Positions 28,948-31,925 of a stretch of DNA of 31,925 bases are shown in pieces (positions within the stretch are counted from its first letter, which is position 1; each line of letters opens with the position of its first letter). Source of the stretch: a virus. Made by a program: the position numbers and the translations under genes. The notes under the pieces were generated by a model. It ran no database searches, was not told where the DNA came from, and saw only the letters and a program-made list of their open reading frames with translations. The stretch covers positions 1 to 31,925 of the IMG/VR virus record IMGVR_UViG_3300036785_000806. One strand, written 5' to 3'.

Positions 28948-31592
28948 TTATCGAAGAAGATGACTTATTACACTATGGAATTCTTCGACGTTCAGGGCGA
29001 TACCCGTGGGGTAGTGGTGGTAATGTGGAGCAAAGGAGTAAGAGTTTTCACGATTATGTCGAAGATATGAAATCCCAAGGCCTTACGGAAAATCAAATTG
29101 CTAAAGGTGTTGGGCTTACTGAAGCACAATTTCGTGCAACCAAAACAATTGCAACTGCAGCGACTAAACAAGCAAGGATTAGCCAGGCGCAAAGACTTAA
29201 AAATACTGGTATGTCTAATGTCGCTATTGGGAAAGAAATGGGAATTAACGAGTCTGTTGTGAGATCTTTACTTAAGCCAGGAGCCGCAGACAAGACGCAC
29301 ATACTTATTGAAACATCAGATATGCTTAGACGTCAAGTTGCTGAAAAAACTTATGTGGATATTGGAGAAGGAGTCGAAGTCGGTCTAAATATCAGTAAGG
29401 AAAAACTTAATGCAGCCGTATCTATTCTAGAAGATGAAGGATACCGGAAGCATATAATTAAGATGCCGCAAGCTGGCACAAAGTTTGAAACAAACATGAA
29501 AGTTTTGACCCCCCCTGGAACAACATGGGGGGATGTTCAAAAAAATAGGGATAAAATTAAACAGATTCAAGAATTTTCTGATAGTGGTGGTAGAGATTAT
29601 GGTAAAGTTCATGATGCCATAGCGCTCGACCCAAAACGTTTACAGGTCATTTACAAAGAAGATGGTGGTGGTGAAGCTGATGGCGTAATATATGTGCGAC
29701 CGAATGTTAAAGACATCACGCTTGGTAAATCTTTGTATGCTCAAGTTCGTGTTCAGGTTGGTGATGGGCATTACATCAAAGGAATGGCAATATACAAAGA
29801 TGATATGCCTAAAGGGGTAGATCTTCAATTTAATACTAAAAAAACCAGTACAGGCAACAAGTTAGATGCCTTGAAGCCGCTGCAAGAAGATAAAGATCTT
29901 CCGTTTGGAGCTATTGTTAGTCAGATACTTGAGAATCCTGGAACTCCTCATGAAAAAAATGTATCTGCTATGAATATTGTTCGTGAAGAAGGACAATGGG
30001 TTGATTGGAATAAAAAACTGTCATCGCAATTCCTTTCAAAGCAGAGCCCAAAGTTAGCATTAGAACAATTAAATATGACTTATGAGCGTCGGCTAAATGA
30101 ATTTGACACAATCATGTCGCTTACGAATCCTACAATTAAGAAGCATCTTCTTAATGCGTTTGCTGAAGCTACTGATTCTGCAGCAGTTCATCTTGATGCC
30201 GCAGCTTTATCAAGTCGTCAACAATGGCACACAATTCTTCCGATAAATTCAATGAAGACTGATGAAATTTATGCAACAAATTACAACAATGGTGAGCGGG
30301 TAGCTTTAATTAGGTTCCCTCATGGTGGAACATTCGAGATTCCTGAATTAACAGTTAACAACAGGAATCCAGAAGCACAACGCTTGCTAGGAGAATCTCG
30401 AGATGCTGTTGGTATTCACCACACAGTAGCTAGTCGTTTGTCTGGTGCTGATTTTGATGGCGACACAGTAGTAGTCATTCCAAATAATCAAGGGAAGATT
30501 AAAACTACCCCTGCTCTTGAAGGATTGAAGGGTTTCGATCCACAAGAATTGTATAAAGCATACCCGGGTATGGAGAAAATTACTCCGGCTCGTAAACAAA
30601 TGGAGATGGGTAGTATAACCAATTTAATTACAGACATGACTGTTCATGGTGCACCACAAAATAAGATAGCCCAAGCTATTCGCCATTCCATGGTAGTCAT
30701 TGATGCTGAGAATCACAACCTTGATTATCGTAAGTCTTCTCAAGATAATGGTATACCAAAGTTGAAGACTGAGTATCAGGGTGGTAGTAAGAAAGGTGCG
30801 TCTACTCTGCTGTCCTTGGCAGGGTCGCCTGAATGGATCAATCAAAGAAAGGCCCGTCCTGCTAGACAAGGTGGCCCCTTCGATCCAAAGACTGGACGTA
30901 AGGTCTACGTTGATACAGGTAAAACAACTAGATCTGGGACACTAAAGAAAGAGGCAGTTCCAAAGCTAGCTAATGTAGAGGATGCAAGGGCCCTGTCATC
31001 GGGTACCCGTATGGAGACTGTGTATGCTAGTCACTCTAATGATCTGAAAGCATTGGCTAATGCTGCTCGTGTGGCATCACACAAGACCCCCTCTCTCATC
31101 TACTCTCCCTCTGCTAAAGTTTCATACGCCCCTCAAGTTGAAAGCCTGACCTCAAATTTGAAGACCGCCCAAAAAAACAGGCCTCTTGAAAGACAGGCAC
31201 AGGTCATTGCAAACGCAGAGGTCCGGGCCAAGCGGGATGCTAATCCTAATCTTGAGGAATCAACTGTTAAGAAGATTAAGTTTCAATCGTTAGAGAAGGC
31301 TCGTGTACGCATGGGTGCTAGCAAGAAGGAATCCCAGATAGAGATCTCACCTAAGGAGTGGGATGCTATTCAAGCTGGTGCCATCAGTGACAACAAGCTT
31401 AGGCAGATCCTATCTAACACAGACATAGAGGTAGTGCGTCAGTATGCAACACCAAAGGAGGTGTATCTAATGACACCTGCTAAGACACGTAGGGCTGCCT
31501 CTATGCGTACAGCTGGCTACACTAGGGCTGAGATAGCTGCTCAGTTGGGTGTATCACTGACCACTCTAGACACAGCATTGAAAGGAGAATGA
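28944..31592 (+). CDS. RNA polymerase-like protein with DFDGD motif and HTH motifs
   Basis: 882 residues, starting at GTG with AGGAGG upstream. Near residue 10 is LHYGILRRSGRYPWGSG, followed by two helix-turn-helix-like repeats (LTENQIAKGVGLTEAQFRAT and MSNVAIGKEMGINESVVRS). The middle has LIRFPHGGTFEIPELTVNN, then SGADFDGD with D503, D505 and D507. DFDGD is the metal-binding signature of two-barrel RNA polymerases, including the bacterial beta-prime subunit, QDE-1 and the single-chain phage enzyme YonO. The C-terminus has a third HTH (YTRAEIAAQLGVSLTTLDTA). The likely role is transcription of phage genes, but it might also be a virion or inactive relative. Base composition is more GC-rich from about 30800 to the end than before. 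Confidence 0.65.
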   Translation: MIIEEDDLLHYGILRRSGRYPWGSGGNVEQRSKSFHDYVEDMKSQGLTENQIAKGVGLTEAQFRATKTIATAATKQARISQAQRLKNTGMSNVAIGKEMGINESVVRSLLKPGAADKTHILIETSDMLRRQVAEKTYVDIGEGVEVGLNISKEKLNAAVSILEDEGYRKHIIKMPQAGTKFETNMKVLTPPGTTWGDVQKNRDKIKQIQEFSDSGGRDYGKVHDAIALDPKRLQVIYKEDGGGEADGVIYVRPNVKDITLGKSLYAQVRVQVGDGHYIKGMAIYKDDMPKGVDLQFNTKKTSTGNKLDALKPLQEDKDLPFGAIVSQILENPGTPHEKNVSAMNIVREEGQWVDWNKKLSSQFLSKQSPKLALEQLNMTYERRLNEFDTIMSLTNPTIKKHLLNAFAEATDSAAVHLDAAALSSRQQWHTILPINSMKTDEIYATNYNNGERVALIRFPHGGTFEIPELTVNNRNPEAQRLLGESRDAVGIHHTVASRLSGADFDGDTVVVIPNNQGKIKTTPALEGLKGFDPQELYKAYPGMEKITPARKQMEMGSITNLITDMTVHGAPQNKIAQAIRHSMVVIDAENHNLDYRKSSQDNGIPKLKTEYQGGSKKGASTLLSLAGSPEWINQRKARPARQGGPFDPKTGRKVYVDTGKTTRSGTLKKEAVPKLANVEDARALSSGTRMETVYASHSNDLKALANAARVASHKTPSLIYSPSAKVSYAPQVESLTSNLKTAQKNRPLERQAQVIANAEVRAKRDANPNLEESTVKKIKFQSLEKARVRMGASKKESQIEISPKEWDAIQAGAISDNKLRQILSNTDIEVVRQYATPKEVYLMTPAKTRRAASMRTAGYTRAEIAAQLGVSLTTLDTALKGE

Positions 31593-31596
31593 TTAG

Positions 31597-31839
31597 ATGG
31601 CAGACACTGTGATGCTTACAACTATAGACAATCCTTATGATCCTTTCACTGAGTACGATGAGTGGTATGTGTTTGATGGAATGCATGGGTACAACACACC
31701 AAGCATGCTAGCCTACATCGTGGTCATGTCAACACAAATTTCAGAAGTTGATCAAGAGGTTGCAATCGAGTTAGCAATTAATGAAATTTTAAAAGAAAAC
31801 GTTACAGGAATGTACAAAAAAGTTTCTTTAAACGAATAA
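31597..31839 (+). CDS. Hypothetical protein, 80 residues
   Basis: The ATG lies four bases after the upstream stop; AAAGGAG is about 13 bases upstream, a long spacing. The product begins MADTVMLTTIDNPYDPFTEY, then has YDEWYVFDGMHGYNTPSMLA and a C-terminal helix (VDQEVAIELAINEILKENVT). This resembles small phage proteins that follow the polymerase-like gene, but I cannot name a family. Base use shifts from GC-richer to AT-rich within the gene. Confidence 0.6.
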   Translation: MADTVMLTTIDNPYDPFTEYDEWYVFDGMHGYNTPSMLAYIVVMSTQISEVDQEVAIELAINEILKENVTGMYKKVSLNE

Positions 31840-31887
31840 AATCTTTTTAAATAATTTTTAAAAAAAAATAAAAAAAAATTTAGAAGG

Positions 31888-31920
31888 GAGGGGGGGGTCT
31901 CGCAAAAGGTACCCCCCCTC
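31888..31920 (+). terminator. G/C-run hairpin near window end
   Basis: GAGGGGGGG pairs with CCCCCCCTC around a loop containing TCTCGCAAAA. It follows an A/T-rich tract (31840-31882) after the last gene. It lacks a T-run, and the A-run lies upstream, so termination is uncertain; it could also be a regulatory hairpin. The loop carries a TCGCA like the promoter motif but no -10 box follows in view. Confidence 0.4.
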
Positions 31921-31925
31921 TGCAT

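Noticed and set aside
1-31925. CRISPR array, integrase, attachment site or insertion sequence
   Set aside because: No regularly spaced repeats, recombinase motifs or transposase gene were seen on either strand.

Overview
The window is a contiguous piece of a tailed double-stranded DNA phage (Caudoviricetes) with a long, non-contractile siphovirus-type tail. Every convincing gene is on the plus strand, genes are tightly packed with AGGAG-type ribosome binding sites, and no host gene, integrase or repressor is seen. The base composition looks AT-leaning. Several proteins resemble families I know from actinobacteriophages: the head-to-tail stopper ending in YNGPTA, the ReqiPepy6 Gp37-like tail protein, and the CxxC protein at 27669-28043. 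Others (the helicase-primase-polymerase chain and some membrane-module proteins) are also familiar from phages of Gram-positive gut bacteria. A low-GC Gram-positive host, probably an actinobacterium, is my inference.

Layout. (1) Virion module, 51-12685: a fused capsid protease/scaffold/major capsid gene, head-tail stopper, tail terminator, major tail protein, putative tail assembly chaperone, a second diverged major tail protein, a collagen-like/collar fibre, an HK97 gp10-like protein, a 1,527-residue tape measure, and two baseplate or distal tail proteins. Terminase and portal must lie upstream. No lysis enzyme is recognised. (2) Membrane-protein module, 12693-18362: many small proteins with membrane segments, several in single-gene units made of a shared promoter motif, a gene and a hairpin terminator. 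Two larger proteins are paralogues of each other (DUF6353-like). (3) Replication module, 18892-23106: one 1,245-residue chain joining an SF3 helicase, an archaeo-eukaryotic-type primase and a family B DNA polymerase, followed by a putative single-strand binding protein. (4) Accessory genes, 23107-24683. (5) A 440-base non-coding tract, 24665-25100, with strong RNA-structure signals, including two tandem three-way junctions with the same junction bases but different stem sequences. (6) An SF2 helicase, a long imperfect inverted repeat, a NUMOD4/HNH-like protein lacking the usual catalytic histidine, a VRR-NUC nuclease, a RecB/Cas4-like nuclease and an 882-residue protein with the DFDGD signature of two-barrel RNA polymerases (YonO/QDE-1 type), 25127-31592. 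The window ends in an AT-rich stretch and a G/C hairpin.

The main points for follow-up are the tandem three-way-junction RNA, the single-chain replisome, the RNA polymerase-like protein, and a seven-copy promoter-like motif (TCGCA, then a -10 box starting exactly 19 bases downstream in six copies) that lacks a recognisable -35 box.
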